64,000 nucleotides of DNA from Prochlorococcus sp. AG-347-J19. GTDB taxonomy: Bacteria > Cyanobacteriota > Cyanobacteriia > PCC-6307 > Cyanobiaceae. Below the pieces are notes generated by a model. It did no database searches, was not told the origin of the DNA, and saw only the letters and a list, made by a program, of their open reading frames with translations. Positions 18,978 through 27,286 of this stretch are shown here, piece after piece; position 1 is the stretch's first letter, and each line of letters starts with the position of its first letter. The stretch is taken from contig QCBV01000005.1 in the NCBI GenBank assembly GCA_003279015.1, positions 109,324 through 173,323 of the forward strand, read 5' to 3'. Position numbers and translations under genes: made by a program.

Positions 18978-19186
18978 TATGGTTGTAAATTTATTGGGTT
19001 TGTCATCGCTTGCAAGACAAAATAAACAGTTATGAAAGCACTTAAGACAGAAGATATCAAACCTACTATTGTGAGTGGATTTGATCTATTCTTGAATAAA
19101 GGTTCAAGCAAAGCAACAAGTCCCCCAACAATGATAGAAATCAAATACTTTGGATATCTCGCAACATTAGAGAAAAATTCGCCCAT
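18977..19186 (-). CDS. ycf33: Ycf33/DUF751 family membrane protein
   Basis: A protein of about 69 residues with two membrane spans. The start GEFFSNVARYPKYLISIIVGG and the closing FITVYFVLQAM match the cyanobacterial and plastid DUF751/Ycf33 pattern. Function is unsettled; it is thought to act in thylakoids. I chose the ATG at 19186; an ATG at 19195 adds three residues. It leads a run ycf33-rbfA-hemD. Confidence 0.8.
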   Translation of the reverse strand: MGEFFSNVARYPKYLISIIVGGLVALLEPLFKNRSNPLTIVGLISSVLSAFITVYFVLQAMTNPINLQP

Positions 19187-19240
19187 CAGCTCCACAAATA
19201 GATTACTTTTTTAGCTAAGTTTTAACAAACATTAAACAGC

Positions 19241-19966
19241 ATGATTACATTATATCAATTTAGGCATAGTGCTTTTTGTTTAAAAACAAGAATGGCTCTT
19301 CATGCAAAAAAACTACAATATCGAGTTGAAGAAGTAACACCTGGAATAGGCCAATTTGAAATCTTTAAATTATCAGGTCAAAAACAAGTACCTATAATAG
19401 TAGATACTAATGATCAAGTTATTAATGACTCTTCAACTATTTGCGAATATATAGATAAAAAAAATGAAAACAATCCACTTTTTCCAGAGGATCCAATACT
19501 ATTTGCACAATGCAAACTAATTGAAGATTGGGCAGATACTACAATGGCTACAACTTGTAGAAAAGCTTTAATAAAATCTGCAATAGAAAATCCACAGCTA
19601 AGAACTGCATTACTCCCAGACGAAATACCTTCTTCAGTTAAAAGTATTGTTGATAAATTACCTTTTGAAAATCTTAGTAAAATTTCTAATGTAGTTTTGT
19701 CTTCTAAAGATAATTTAGAACTCCAAAAATTACTGGAAGCTTTATCAAAATCCTTGATCAACAAGAAATATTTAGTTGGAGATAGTTTATCAATTGCAGA
19801 TATTTCAATTGCTGCTCAATTATCCCTTATTAAATTTCCAAAGTCTGCAGGACCAATTCTTTCAGGAGAGGGGAGCCAAGAATACATAAACAACCCTTAT
19901 TTAGAAAATCTTTTCATTTGGAGGAACAACTTAGAAGAATATCTTTTTAGTGCTAACTCTCAATAA
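19241..19966 (+). CDS. Glutathione S-transferase-like protein
   Basis: A 241-residue protein with an N-terminal thioredoxin-fold half (ITLYQFRHSAFCLKTRMAL, then KQVPIIVDTNDQVINDSSTICEYI, where the cis-Pro and the glutathione-contacting D-S-S are visible) and a helical C-terminal half containing YLVGDSLSIADISIAAQL. Substrates are unknown. It converges with a 14-bp overlap on the secreted protein gene at 19953. Confidence 0.85.
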   Translation: MITLYQFRHSAFCLKTRMALHAKKLQYRVEEVTPGIGQFEIFKLSGQKQVPIIVDTNDQVINDSSTICEYIDKKNENNPLFPEDPILFAQCKLIEDWADTTMATTCRKALIKSAIENPQLRTALLPDEIPSSVKSIVDKLPFENLSKISNVVLSSKDNLELQKLLEALSKSLINKKYLVGDSLSIADISIAAQLSLIKFPKSAGPILSGEGSQEYINNPYLENLFIWRNNLEEYLFSANSQ

Positions 19967-20660
19967 ATTTAAACTTCAGTTTATATTTATTTGTTTTGAT
20001 AGCATGAATAGAAGGATCACCAACTTTTGAACCATAAGAAGCAACATATTGCACGCCACAAATTGATGGTTTGATTGAATTATCAACTTCCAATATTTGT
20101 TCGGAACATTTTTGAAATTTACTAATGGTCTCTACCTGATTAATCCTTGAAGCACCTGGCTTATGTGCTGTTTGTATAACTAGCTCATCTGCGAAAAAAA
20201 TATCATTATCTTGGATCTGATTTCTCCCTGTAATTCTTGAATCAATATAAAAATCATCTTTTAAATAAGTAATTTGATTATTAATAGATTGAGGATCATT
20301 TACAACCTTGATTAAGGTTTCACCAAATATTGCTTTTCCAATAGATTCAGAATTTTTTGCACGATTACCAACAATTAAATCTGAATCATTCTTAAAGAAA
20401 TTTACTTTATAAATAACTGGCTCTTCTGAATCATTAACTATATCTTGAGAAGTAACAAGCCAATTCCCCTCGAACCATTTAGGATAAATTAAATCCTTAG
20501 AAGTATCCGATAATTTAAAATTTGGCAAATATAATTCTGGCCATTGATTTACACGATTTTCCAAAAACTCTCGTACGTTAGAATCTACTAGAGCAAAAGA
20601 ACTTTCTAAAAAGATTCCTTGAAAAATCAAGCAAAGAATTAATCCAAGAAGAATTTTCAT
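19953..20660 (-). CDS. Predicted exported (lumenal or periplasmic) protein, cyanobacterial
   Basis: The 235-residue protein begins with a clear Sec signal (KILLGLILCLIFQGIFLESSFA) and a likely cleavage after residue 23 or so. The mature part has YPKWFEGNWLVTSQ and several beta-rich stretches resembling a lipocalin-like fold. I suspect the cyanobacterial/plastid DUF6816-type family but cannot verify that. The start codon is one base away from the start codon of the divergent gene at 20662. Confidence 0.75.
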   Translation of the reverse strand: MKILLGLILCLIFQGIFLESSFALVDSNVREFLENRVNQWPELYLPNFKLSDTSKDLIYPKWFEGNWLVTSQDIVNDSEEPVIYKVNFFKNDSDLIVGNRAKNSESIGKAIFGETLIKVVNDPQSINNQITYLKDDFYIDSRITGRNQIQDNDIFFADELVIQTAHKPGASRINQVETISKFQKCSEQILEVDNSIKPSICGVQYVASYGSKVGDPSIHAIKTNKYKLKFKFIES

Positions 20661-20661
20661 T

Positions 20662-20919
20662 ATGTCAAATCCACTAATAAGAGCATCAGATCATTATGTA
20701 TTATTAGAGCCAGATTCAAAGGAAAAAATTGTATCAAAGCAAGAAGCAATTTTATGGTTGAAGAATTGGCTTAGTAAGACAGAAACACAAACAATATATC
20801 AAAATATAGAAGATCCTGATCAGAAATTTTTTGAAGAATTATTGGAAAGCACTTATGAATTAGAAATAAAATTAGGATACGTTATCAAATGGTTTGCAGT
20901 AAGAATTGAACCAGATTAA
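20662..20919 (+). CDS. CRR7-family protein (NDH-1 related)
   Basis: The 85-residue protein resembles the chlororespiratory reduction 7 family: an early YVLLEPDSKEKIVSKQEA, a central segment, then ELEIKLGYVIKWFAVRIE. In plants CRR7 is needed for accumulation of the chloroplast NDH complex; the cyanobacterial role is inferred. ndhO in the same window fits that theme. It has a one-base gap to the divergent gene at 19953-20660 and shares TTAA with the convergent aroK. Confidence 0.7.
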   Translation: MSNPLIRASDHYVLLEPDSKEKIVSKQEAILWLKNWLSKTETQTIYQNIEDPDQKFFEELLESTYELEIKLGYVIKWFAVRIEPD

Positions 20920-21473
20920 CTTATTATTTCTTTATGAATTCCTTTTATTATTTTCATAGCAACTTCTTCAATATTTTCTTTTTTTACTTGAATTCTTAAA
21001 TCTGCTTGAGAATACAAATTTTCTCTAGATTGAAAAATGCTCATATATAGATCATTTAGATTCTTTCCCTGAAGAAGTGGCCTATTTTCAATTTCATTTT
21101 TCAATCTTTCAATTGCTATATCTTTGTCGAGATCTATCCAAGCAATTATTCCCTGTCTTAAAATTCCCCAGTTTTCCGATTTGGTAACTATTCCTCCCCC
21201 AGTTGAGATTACTAATGAAGGAATTTTGATAGTTTCTTTAAGGCAGTTTGCTTCTAATTCGCGGAAATTATCTTCCCCTTCATCCTCAAAAATTTGATTG
21301 ATAGATTTTTTTGCCAACTTCTCTATTAATGAATCTAAATCAATGTATTTATACTTCAATAATTCAGCCAGCTTCAAACCAGTTTGTGACTTACCAGAAC
21401 CCATCATCCCTATTAAAAATATGCTTCTGCCCTTAATAGCATGAACTGTTTTTTCGATAATGGATTGTTCCAT
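20916..21473 (-). CDS. aroK: Shikimate kinase
   Basis: AroK phosphorylates shikimate on the path to chorismate. The 185-aa protein has the P-loop GMMGSGKSQTG, the substrate segment YIDLDSLIEK, the FRELEANCL motif, STGGGIV and the lid Arg in IENRPLLQGKN. It converges on the CRR7-like gene with a shared TTAA and is divergent from the tandem PTPS gene. Confidence 0.94.
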   Translation of the reverse strand: MEQSIIEKTVHAIKGRSIFLIGMMGSGKSQTGLKLAELLKYKYIDLDSLIEKLAKKSINQIFEDEGEDNFRELEANCLKETIKIPSLVISTGGGIVTKSENWGILRQGIIAWIDLDKDIAIERLKNEIENRPLLQGKNLNDLYMSIFQSRENLYSQADLRIQVKKENIEEVAMKIIKGIHKEIIS

Positions 21474-21523
21474 AAAGACAAAAGCGTATTTAAAACCTTA
21501 AGATAGTATTATCGCAGACAGGT

Positions 21524-22450
21524 ATGACTTCTACACAATCCAAACCATCTCATGGAAAAGGACGTGAATGCGTCATAACTCGACGTGCCTGCTTTAGTTC
21601 TAGTCACCGTTATTGGCTTCCTGAAAAAAGCCCAGAAGAAAATTTATCTCTTTTTGGAAAGTGCAGTATTGCACCAGGTCATGGTCATAATTATGAACTT
21701 ATTGTTTCAATGGGTGGAGAACTAGACTCTGATGGAATGGTACTTAATCTCTCTGATGTAAAACACTCTATTAAAGATAAGGTTACTGGACAATTAGATT
21801 TTCGTTTTTTAAATGATGTCTGGCCTGAATTTAATGTTAATAATCAAGAAGGTATACTTCCCACAACTGAAGCATTAGTAAAGGTCATTTGGAGTCGTCT
21901 GAAGGATGATTTACCTCTTACAAGTCTAAGACTTTATGAAAACCCAAATTTATGGGCAGATTATTTTGGAAAAAACATGGAAGCATTTTTAACAGTACAA
22001 ACTCATTTTGCAGCCGCTCATAGACTTGCAAAAGAAGAGATATCCTTTGATGAAAATAAAAAAATCTATGGGAAATGTGCCAGAGTTAATGGACATGGCC
22101 ATAACTATCTTGTCGATATAACTGTAAAAGGAGATATTGATAAAAGAACAGGAATGGTTTGCGACTTATCTGCCCTCCAAGAGATAATTAACGATTTAGT
22201 TGTTGAACAACTAGATCATACTTTTCTTAATAAAGACATCGAATTTTTCCACAATTGTGTTCCAACTGCTGAAAATATAGCTTTATATATTTCTGATATT
22301 CTTAAAAAACCAATACATAATCTTGGTGCAACATTACACAAAATAAGACTCCAAGAGAGTCCAAATAATGCTGCAGAAATTTATGTTGATCAAAAGTTAA
22401 CCAATTCGTTGAAGTTGAAATTTGAAAATAGTTTAGTTACGCATACTTGA
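21524..22450 (+). CDS. Tandem 6-pyruvoyl-tetrahydropterin synthase/QueD-family protein
   Basis: The 308-residue protein holds two PTPS domains in one chain. Domain 1 (about residues 16-145) has SSSHRYW, FGKC and GHGHNYEL. Domain 2 (about 155-285) has FAAAHRL, YGKC, GHGHNYLV and PTAENIA. Both keep the zinc histidines and the active-site Cys. Domain 2 keeps the catalytic LDH (QLDHTFLN), whereas domain 1 reads LDF at that position. QueD-type enzymes act on dihydroneopterin triphosphate for queuosine or pterin synthesis. Its TGA overlaps the TTG start of the next gene. Confidence 0.9.
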   Translation: MTSTQSKPSHGKGRECVITRRACFSSSHRYWLPEKSPEENLSLFGKCSIAPGHGHNYELIVSMGGELDSDGMVLNLSDVKHSIKDKVTGQLDFRFLNDVWPEFNVNNQEGILPTTEALVKVIWSRLKDDLPLTSLRLYENPNLWADYFGKNMEAFLTVQTHFAAAHRLAKEEISFDENKKIYGKCARVNGHGHNYLVDITVKGDIDKRTGMVCDLSALQEIINDLVVEQLDHTFLNKDIEFFHNCVPTAENIALYISDILKKPIHNLGATLHKIRLQESPNNAAEIYVDQKLTNSLKLKFENSLVTHT

Positions 22451-23097
22451 ATATTCCAAGAGTAATAATTGTTATAGCATCAAGTCTTGATGGGAGAATT
22501 GCATTTCCTGGAGGTGGAGAATCGCATCTTGGAAGCGATGAAGATAAAAAAATATTAAATCAAAACTTATCAATGGTTGACGCCACCATTTTTGGTTTAG
22601 GTACTTTAATAGCTCATCAATCAACTTACCTAGTTAAAAAGCTCACTGATAATGACGAAGTAAATATATCAAAAAGCCAACCAATTTCTATAGTTGCTTC
22701 AAATAGCAAAAAATTTAACAGTAATTGGCAATACTTTCGTCAACCAATTAGAAGATGGCTAATCAGCTCAAGTAAAGTTGATAATTCGTGGAATAATGAA
22801 TTCGAGAAAGAACTCTTTTTCGAAGATTCATGGAAAAAAACTTTAATTTCACTTAAAAAACAAGGGATAAATGATTTAGCTCTTTTAGGAGGTGCAAAAC
22901 TTATAAATTCATTTATAAAAGAGGATCTAATAACAGATATAAAAATTACAATAATTCCAAGAATTATTGGAGGTAGATATACATGGATCCCTCCAGAACA
23001 AACAAATGCGATTTTTAATCTCAAAAGGCTATGGGAAATAAAATCAGTTAAAAATTTAATGAATAATGAAATCCATGTTCATTACAAAAAGATTTGA
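22447..23097 (+). CDS. RibD C-terminal/DHFR-like reductase, standalone
   Basis: A 216-residue protein with the RibD reductase fold: VIIVIASSLDGRIAFPGGGESHLGS, DATIFGLGTLIAH, and the late LALLGGAKLINSFI and TIIPRIIGG. The deaminase half of RibD is absent. The start is a TTG within TTGA, overlapping the stop of the tandem PTPS gene, so translation is coupled. It may be the riboflavin-pathway reductase or a pterin reductase; the coupling to a PTPS protein favours at least considering the latter. Confidence 0.82.
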   Translation: MNIPRVIIVIASSLDGRIAFPGGGESHLGSDEDKKILNQNLSMVDATIFGLGTLIAHQSTYLVKKLTDNDEVNISKSQPISIVASNSKKFNSNWQYFRQPIRRWLISSSKVDNSWNNEFEKELFFEDSWKKTLISLKKQGINDLALLGGAKLINSFIKEDLITDIKITIIPRIIGGRYTWIPPEQTNAIFNLKRLWEIKSVKNLMNNEIHVHYKKI

Positions 23098-23114
23098 AAT
23101 AGTTTCAATAATAA

Positions 23115-24269
23115 ATGAACCAAAAAATACATAAAGTTGAAGTCAAATTGTCAATTAAGGAAATCTCCAAGGAAATATGGAATGAATTAGCAAATGAAAT
23201 TAATAATCCATTTTATGAATGGACTTGGATTAAAAACCTTGAAATATCAAAAAGTGTTTCAAGAGAAACTGGTTGGCAGCCTCTATATTTTGTTGCTTAT
23301 AAAAATGAAGAAATACTAGGAATTGCCCCACTTTTTTTAAAAAATCATAGCTATGGAGAATTCATTTTTGACCAATCATTTGCAAGATTGGCTCAAGAGC
23401 TGAATTTAAATTATTACCCTAAATTAATTGGAATGAGTCCTTATAGTCCTGTAAATGGATATCAATTTCTTTATAAAAAAAATAAAGACAAGAAAGAAAT
23501 TACAAATTTACTTTTAAACCATATCGAAAGCTTTGCGATTACGAACAAAATCCTAAGTTGTAATTTTTTATATATTGATGAAAACTGGGGCAACCATCTT
23601 AAATCTTTGGGATACTATAAATGGATAAACTCCAGCAGTGAATGGAGAAGTAATGGAGAAAAAACATTTGACGATTTTCTATCTAGATTTAACTCTAATC
23701 AGAGAAAAAATATAAAAAAAGAGAGGAAATCAATTACTAAACAAGACATTAAAGTAAAAATTTTTAATGAAGATGATATAAACCAAGAAATCCTCAAAAA
23801 AATGCATTATTTTTATGAACAGCATTGTTCGAGGTGGGGAGTTTGGGGAAGTAAATATCTAACATCTACATTTTTCGAAACACTGGTTGATAATAAAAAA
23901 AATCTTTTACTTTTTAGTGCATCAAAACATGATTCAAATGAAATTTTTGCTATGTCGATGTGCGTTAAAAATCAAAACAACTTATGGGGTAGATATTGGG
24001 GTAGTCAAGAAGAAATATCTAATTTACATTTTGAATTATGCTATTACCAGCCAATTGAATGGGCAATAAAGAATGGTATCAATTTGTTTGATCCTGGAGC
24101 GGGTGGTAAACATAAAAGACGGAGAGGGTTTTTTGCAAAAAGCACCGTTAGTATGCATAAGTGGTTTGACAAAAATATGGAGAATATAATTTTTCCTTGG
24201 CTAAATGAAGTGAATAAACAAACCGAGATAGAAATTGATTTTGAAAATAAATCTATACCCTTTAAATAA
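23115..24269 (+). CDS. FemAB/GNAT-like N-acyltransferase (DUF482 type)
   Basis: A 384-residue soluble protein in the 'peptidogalycan biosynthesis' GNAT family. It shows FYEWTWIKNLE, the GWQPLYFVAYKNEEILGIAPLFLK segment, a SNQRKNIKKERK basic helix and the C-terminal FDPGAGGKHKRRRGF typical of the group. The biochemical activity is not established for cyanobacterial members. It follows the RibD-like gene on the same strand after 17 bp. Confidence 0.8.
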   Translation: MNQKIHKVEVKLSIKEISKEIWNELANEINNPFYEWTWIKNLEISKSVSRETGWQPLYFVAYKNEEILGIAPLFLKNHSYGEFIFDQSFARLAQELNLNYYPKLIGMSPYSPVNGYQFLYKKNKDKKEITNLLLNHIESFAITNKILSCNFLYIDENWGNHLKSLGYYKWINSSSEWRSNGEKTFDDFLSRFNSNQRKNIKKERKSITKQDIKVKIFNEDDINQEILKKMHYFYEQHCSRWGVWGSKYLTSTFFETLVDNKKNLLLFSASKHDSNEIFAMSMCVKNQNNLWGRYWGSQEEISNLHFELCYYQPIEWAIKNGINLFDPGAGGKHKRRRGFFAKSTVSMHKWFDKNMENIIFPWLNEVNKQTEIEIDFENKSIPFK

Positions 24270-24330
24270 AAAATTATTCGGCTTTACCAAAGATTATATT
24301 ATTAATATAGTTCTTTACTAACTTCTAAGA

Positions 24331-24717
24331 ATGGATTCTAAGAACAGTTTCGATGAAAAAACAATGATTGATAATAACCTATCCAACCGACATATAGATT
24401 TAGATCCAAACGGTTATTTTATTATCAAAGTAGATTTTGAAGAAAATAAAATAATTTTAGAGCACTTTTTAAATAACATCGATGAGGAAGGCTATGCGCT
24501 TGACCCAGAAACAAATGAACCAATTAAATGCGACTCTCAAAATAAAAGAGTTAGTAATGAAGTTTTTAAAGGTATTAGTGCGAAACAACTTGGAATAATG
24601 ATCACTGAAGAAAGAAATGACTTAATAACCAGATTCGACCATGCCCTATATTTAGGCCGGGAACTTCAAAAAGCAGAAGAATGTTTATACAAAACATTAC
24701 CATATATCCAAGATTAA
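24331..24717 (+). CDS. DUF4346 domain protein
   Basis: The 128-residue protein carries a cyanobacterial domain seen as GYFIIKVDFEENKIILEHF, then ALDPETNEPIKC, then ARQLG-like GISAKQLGIMITEE, and the strongly conserved RFDHALYLGRELQKAEECL. In other cyanobacteria the domain is linked to dihydropteroate-synthase-related proteins. Function is unknown. The DUF number is from memory. Confidence 0.75.
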   Translation: MDSKNSFDEKTMIDNNLSNRHIDLDPNGYFIIKVDFEENKIILEHFLNNIDEEGYALDPETNEPIKCDSQNKRVSNEVFKGISAKQLGIMITEERNDLITRFDHALYLGRELQKAEECLYKTLPYIQD

Positions 24718-24782
24718 GAAATTAAACGAAAAAATCTAATCTTTTCATCTGATGTTAAATTAAATTAAAAATAAAAAAAATA

Positions 24783-24875
24783 ATGAACATCATTTTCTAT
24801 TTTGCATTTATTGGTTTTGGTTTTGGAGCTGCTTTCGCATTAGATAAGCTCCTAAGAGCAGTTAAATTAATTTAA
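24783..24875 (+). CDS. petL: PetL-like cytochrome b6f small subunit
   Basis: A 30-residue peptide with a single membrane span (NIIFYFAFIGFGFGAAFAL) and the basic tail LLRAVKLI, which matches the RAxKLI ending of cyanobacterial PetL (Ycf7). PetL sits in the lipid face of the cytochrome b6f dimer and stabilises it. It begins 65 bp after the DUF4346 gene and stops 5 bp before the stop of the convergent rimO. Other one-span photosynthetic peptides cannot be excluded from such a short sequence. Confidence 0.68.
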   Translation: MNIIFYFAFIGFGFGAAFALDKLLRAVKLI

Positions 24876-24880
24876 AAAAA

Positions 24881-26245
24881 CTATAAAATTTTAATAGTCT
24901 CTCCATACAAATCATATTCATCCGCAAAAGAAATATTTGCTTCAACAAATTCACCAAGATAATTTTTCAAATCAATTTTATTCTTAACAGATAAAATAAC
25001 TGTTCCGTCAATTTCAGGGGCGAAATTATAGGACCTACCTATTAATTCGTTATTATCTGATATTTTTTCTACCAAAATCTTCATTTTTGAGCCAACATAT
25101 GACTGATTTTTATCTCTGGAGATATTTTGTTGAACTGAAATAACGTTATCTTTTCTTGCCTCTGCAACCTCTAGGGAAACTTTATTTGGCAAATGAAAAG
25201 CTGCAGTTCCTTCCTCAGAAGAAAAAATAAACACTCCCACATGATCAAATTTGTGCCTATCCAAAAATTCGAGAAGATGTTCAAAATGTTCTTTTTTTTC
25301 TCCCGGGAATCCAACAATGAGACTAGTTCTTAATACAGCAGATGGAATTTCTTCTCTAATTTTCTCCAAAATTGATTCATTCAAAGAAGCCTGCCAAGGT
25401 CTATTCATACTCTTCAATACATCTGGATGACTATGCTGAAGTGGTAAATCAAAGTAAGGTACTATATTCTTTGAATCTTTGAAAGCTCTAATAACTTCAT
25501 CAGTTAAACCCGTTGGATAAGCATAATGTATCCTTATCCAAGGAATTGGAACTTTAGAAAGCTCATTCAAAAGTTTGGCTAATGATGGTTTTCCATAAAT
25601 ATCTTGACCATAATTAGTTGTTATTTGACTAATTAAAATGATTTCTTGAATACCCTGTTTTGAAAGACTTTTGGCTTCTGAAACTATAGATTCTATTGTT
25701 CTACTTCTTTGAGGACCTCTCAACTTAGGAATAATACAAAAAGCGCAGTTGTAGTTGCAACCTTCAGCAATGCGAAGATAAGCAATAAATTTATTTTTAT
25801 CTACAAATCGAGGCATTTCCTCATCTGCTATAAATTCAGGTATTTTTGAAACTTCATTAACGATTTCCCCTTTTTCAACTCTGTCTAAAACCTTGGCTAT
25901 CTTTTGATAATCTCCTGTTCCAACCAAACCTTTTATTTCAGGGATTTCTTTTATAAGCTCATCTTTAAAATGCTGAGCCATACAGCCTGCAACTATTACT
26001 TCCTTTCCTTGATTTGTATATTCTAGAATTTTTCTAATAGATTCTTCTCTAGCTGTTTCAATAAAACTGCAAGTATTGACAACAACGACATTTGCATCAT
26101 TTATATCGCTTTCAACTTCATAACCCTCTTTATCTAATAAGCCTTGCATATGTTCAGTATCAACAAGATTTTTCTCACAACCAACATGACTGAATGCAAC
26201 CTTAGATAGTTTTTTTTCTTTTACATTGAGACTATTTTGTTTCAC
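24881..26245 (-). CDS. rimO: Ribosomal protein S12 methylthiotransferase RimO
   Basis: RimO is a radical-SAM enzyme that methylthiolates Asp in ribosomal protein S12. The 454-aa protein has the MTTase N-domain cysteines ([25 protein letters not shown]), the radical-SAM motif CNYNCAFC and a C-terminal TRAM domain. The PQRSR and [13 protein letters not shown] segments favour RimO over MiaB. It converges on the PetL-like gene. Confidence 0.92.
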   Translation of the reverse strand: MKQNSLNVKEKKLSKVAFSHVGCEKNLVDTEHMQGLLDKEGYEVESDINDANVVVVNTCSFIETAREESIRKILEYTNQGKEVIVAGCMAQHFKDELIKEIPEIKGLVGTGDYQKIAKVLDRVEKGEIVNEVSKIPEFIADEEMPRFVDKNKFIAYLRIAEGCNYNCAFCIIPKLRGPQRSRTIESIVSEAKSLSKQGIQEIILISQITTNYGQDIYGKPSLAKLLNELSKVPIPWIRIHYAYPTGLTDEVIRAFKDSKNIVPYFDLPLQHSHPDVLKSMNRPWQASLNESILEKIREEIPSAVLRTSLIVGFPGEKKEHFEHLLEFLDRHKFDHVGVFIFSSEEGTAAFHLPNKVSLEVAEARKDNVISVQQNISRDKNQSYVGSKMKILVEKISDNNELIGRSYNFAPEIDGTVILSVKNKIDLKNYLGEFVEANISFADEYDLYGETIKIL

Positions 26246-26350
26246 AACTTGAAAAATAAGAATTAAAAGATTTAAACAGCATTTCGTATATAACTCTCAT
26301 GCCAAGATAATATTAGGATAGATAATGTAAATAAGAAACTTTCTTTTTTT

Positions 26351-27286
26351 ATGGCCCTTAAGACTTTAAACAGACGAAATAAAAAAGATTTGAAATGGCC
26401 AAAAATCATAATCGCAATTCTTAGCACTATAGGCATAGTTGATACAGGTTCGATTACTTTAAAAAACTGGGGGTTATTTACTTCACTTTCATGCCCAGGG
26501 ATACAAAATGGTTGTGAAACAGTTTTAAATAGTCCTTGGGGCACTTTATTTGAAAATAATCAAGTTAATATACCTCTCTCATTAGCTGGATTCATAACAT
26601 ATTTATCAATATTAGTTATCACAATAATACTCTCGCTTAATTTAATTTCCCCAAAAGAAAAACTAAATAAGTTTTTATGGTGGTTAGTATTTCTAATTTC
26701 TTGTGCGTCATCAACATTTAGTTTTTTATTGATAAATATAATGTTTTTTAAGATTCAAGCATATTGCTTTTTTTGTATACTTTCAGCAATTTTATCGTTT
26801 TCTATCTTTATAATTTCTATGATTGGAGCAAAGTTCGAAAGTAGAGAACCTATGATTTTTAGAGGTTTCATTGTAGCCATTAGTGTCCTACTGGGGGGCC
26901 TAATTTGGTCAACAAACGTTGACCCCTCTAATGCTATTGATGTTGCAAATCCAACTGAAAATGTATCTCCAATAATTACCACTTCAAGCTCTCCCCAGAA
27001 GGTAAAGTTTGCAAAATTTTTAAATGAAAACAATATTGTTATGTATAGTGCATACTGGTGCCCGCATTGCCACGATCAAAAACAATTATTTGGTAAGGAA
27101 GCAGTTAAAGAATTAAAAGTAGTTGAGTGTGCTAAAGATGGCAAAGATAATGAGTATGAGCTATGCCAAACGAAAGGAATCAGTGGATTTCCTTCTTGGG
27201 AAATAAATGGAGAAATTATTAGTGGTACGCGTGACTTAAATGAATTAGCAACAAAAACAGACTATCAGGGAGATCTTAATTTTTAA
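26351..27286 (+). CDS. VKOR-thioredoxin fusion, disulfide-forming membrane protein
   Basis: The 311-residue protein joins a four-to-five-span VKOR domain to a C-terminal thioredoxin-like domain. The VKOR loop cysteines (SCPGIQNGCETV), the active-site pair AYCFFCI and the thioredoxin site YWCPHCHD are all present. Such proteins oxidise thiols in the thylakoid lumen and periplasm and support photosystem II assembly in cyanobacteria and plants. Its end overlaps the convergent nadB by 11 bp. Confidence 0.93.
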   Translation: MALKTLNRRNKKDLKWPKIIIAILSTIGIVDTGSITLKNWGLFTSLSCPGIQNGCETVLNSPWGTLFENNQVNIPLSLAGFITYLSILVITIILSLNLISPKEKLNKFLWWLVFLISCASSTFSFLLINIMFFKIQAYCFFCILSAILSFSIFIISMIGAKFESREPMIFRGFIVAISVLLGGLIWSTNVDPSNAIDVANPTENVSPIITTSSSPQKVKFAKFLNENNIVMYSAYWCPHCHDQKQLFGKEAVKELKVVECAKDGKDNEYELCQTKGISGFPSWEINGEIISGTRDLNELATKTDYQGDLNF

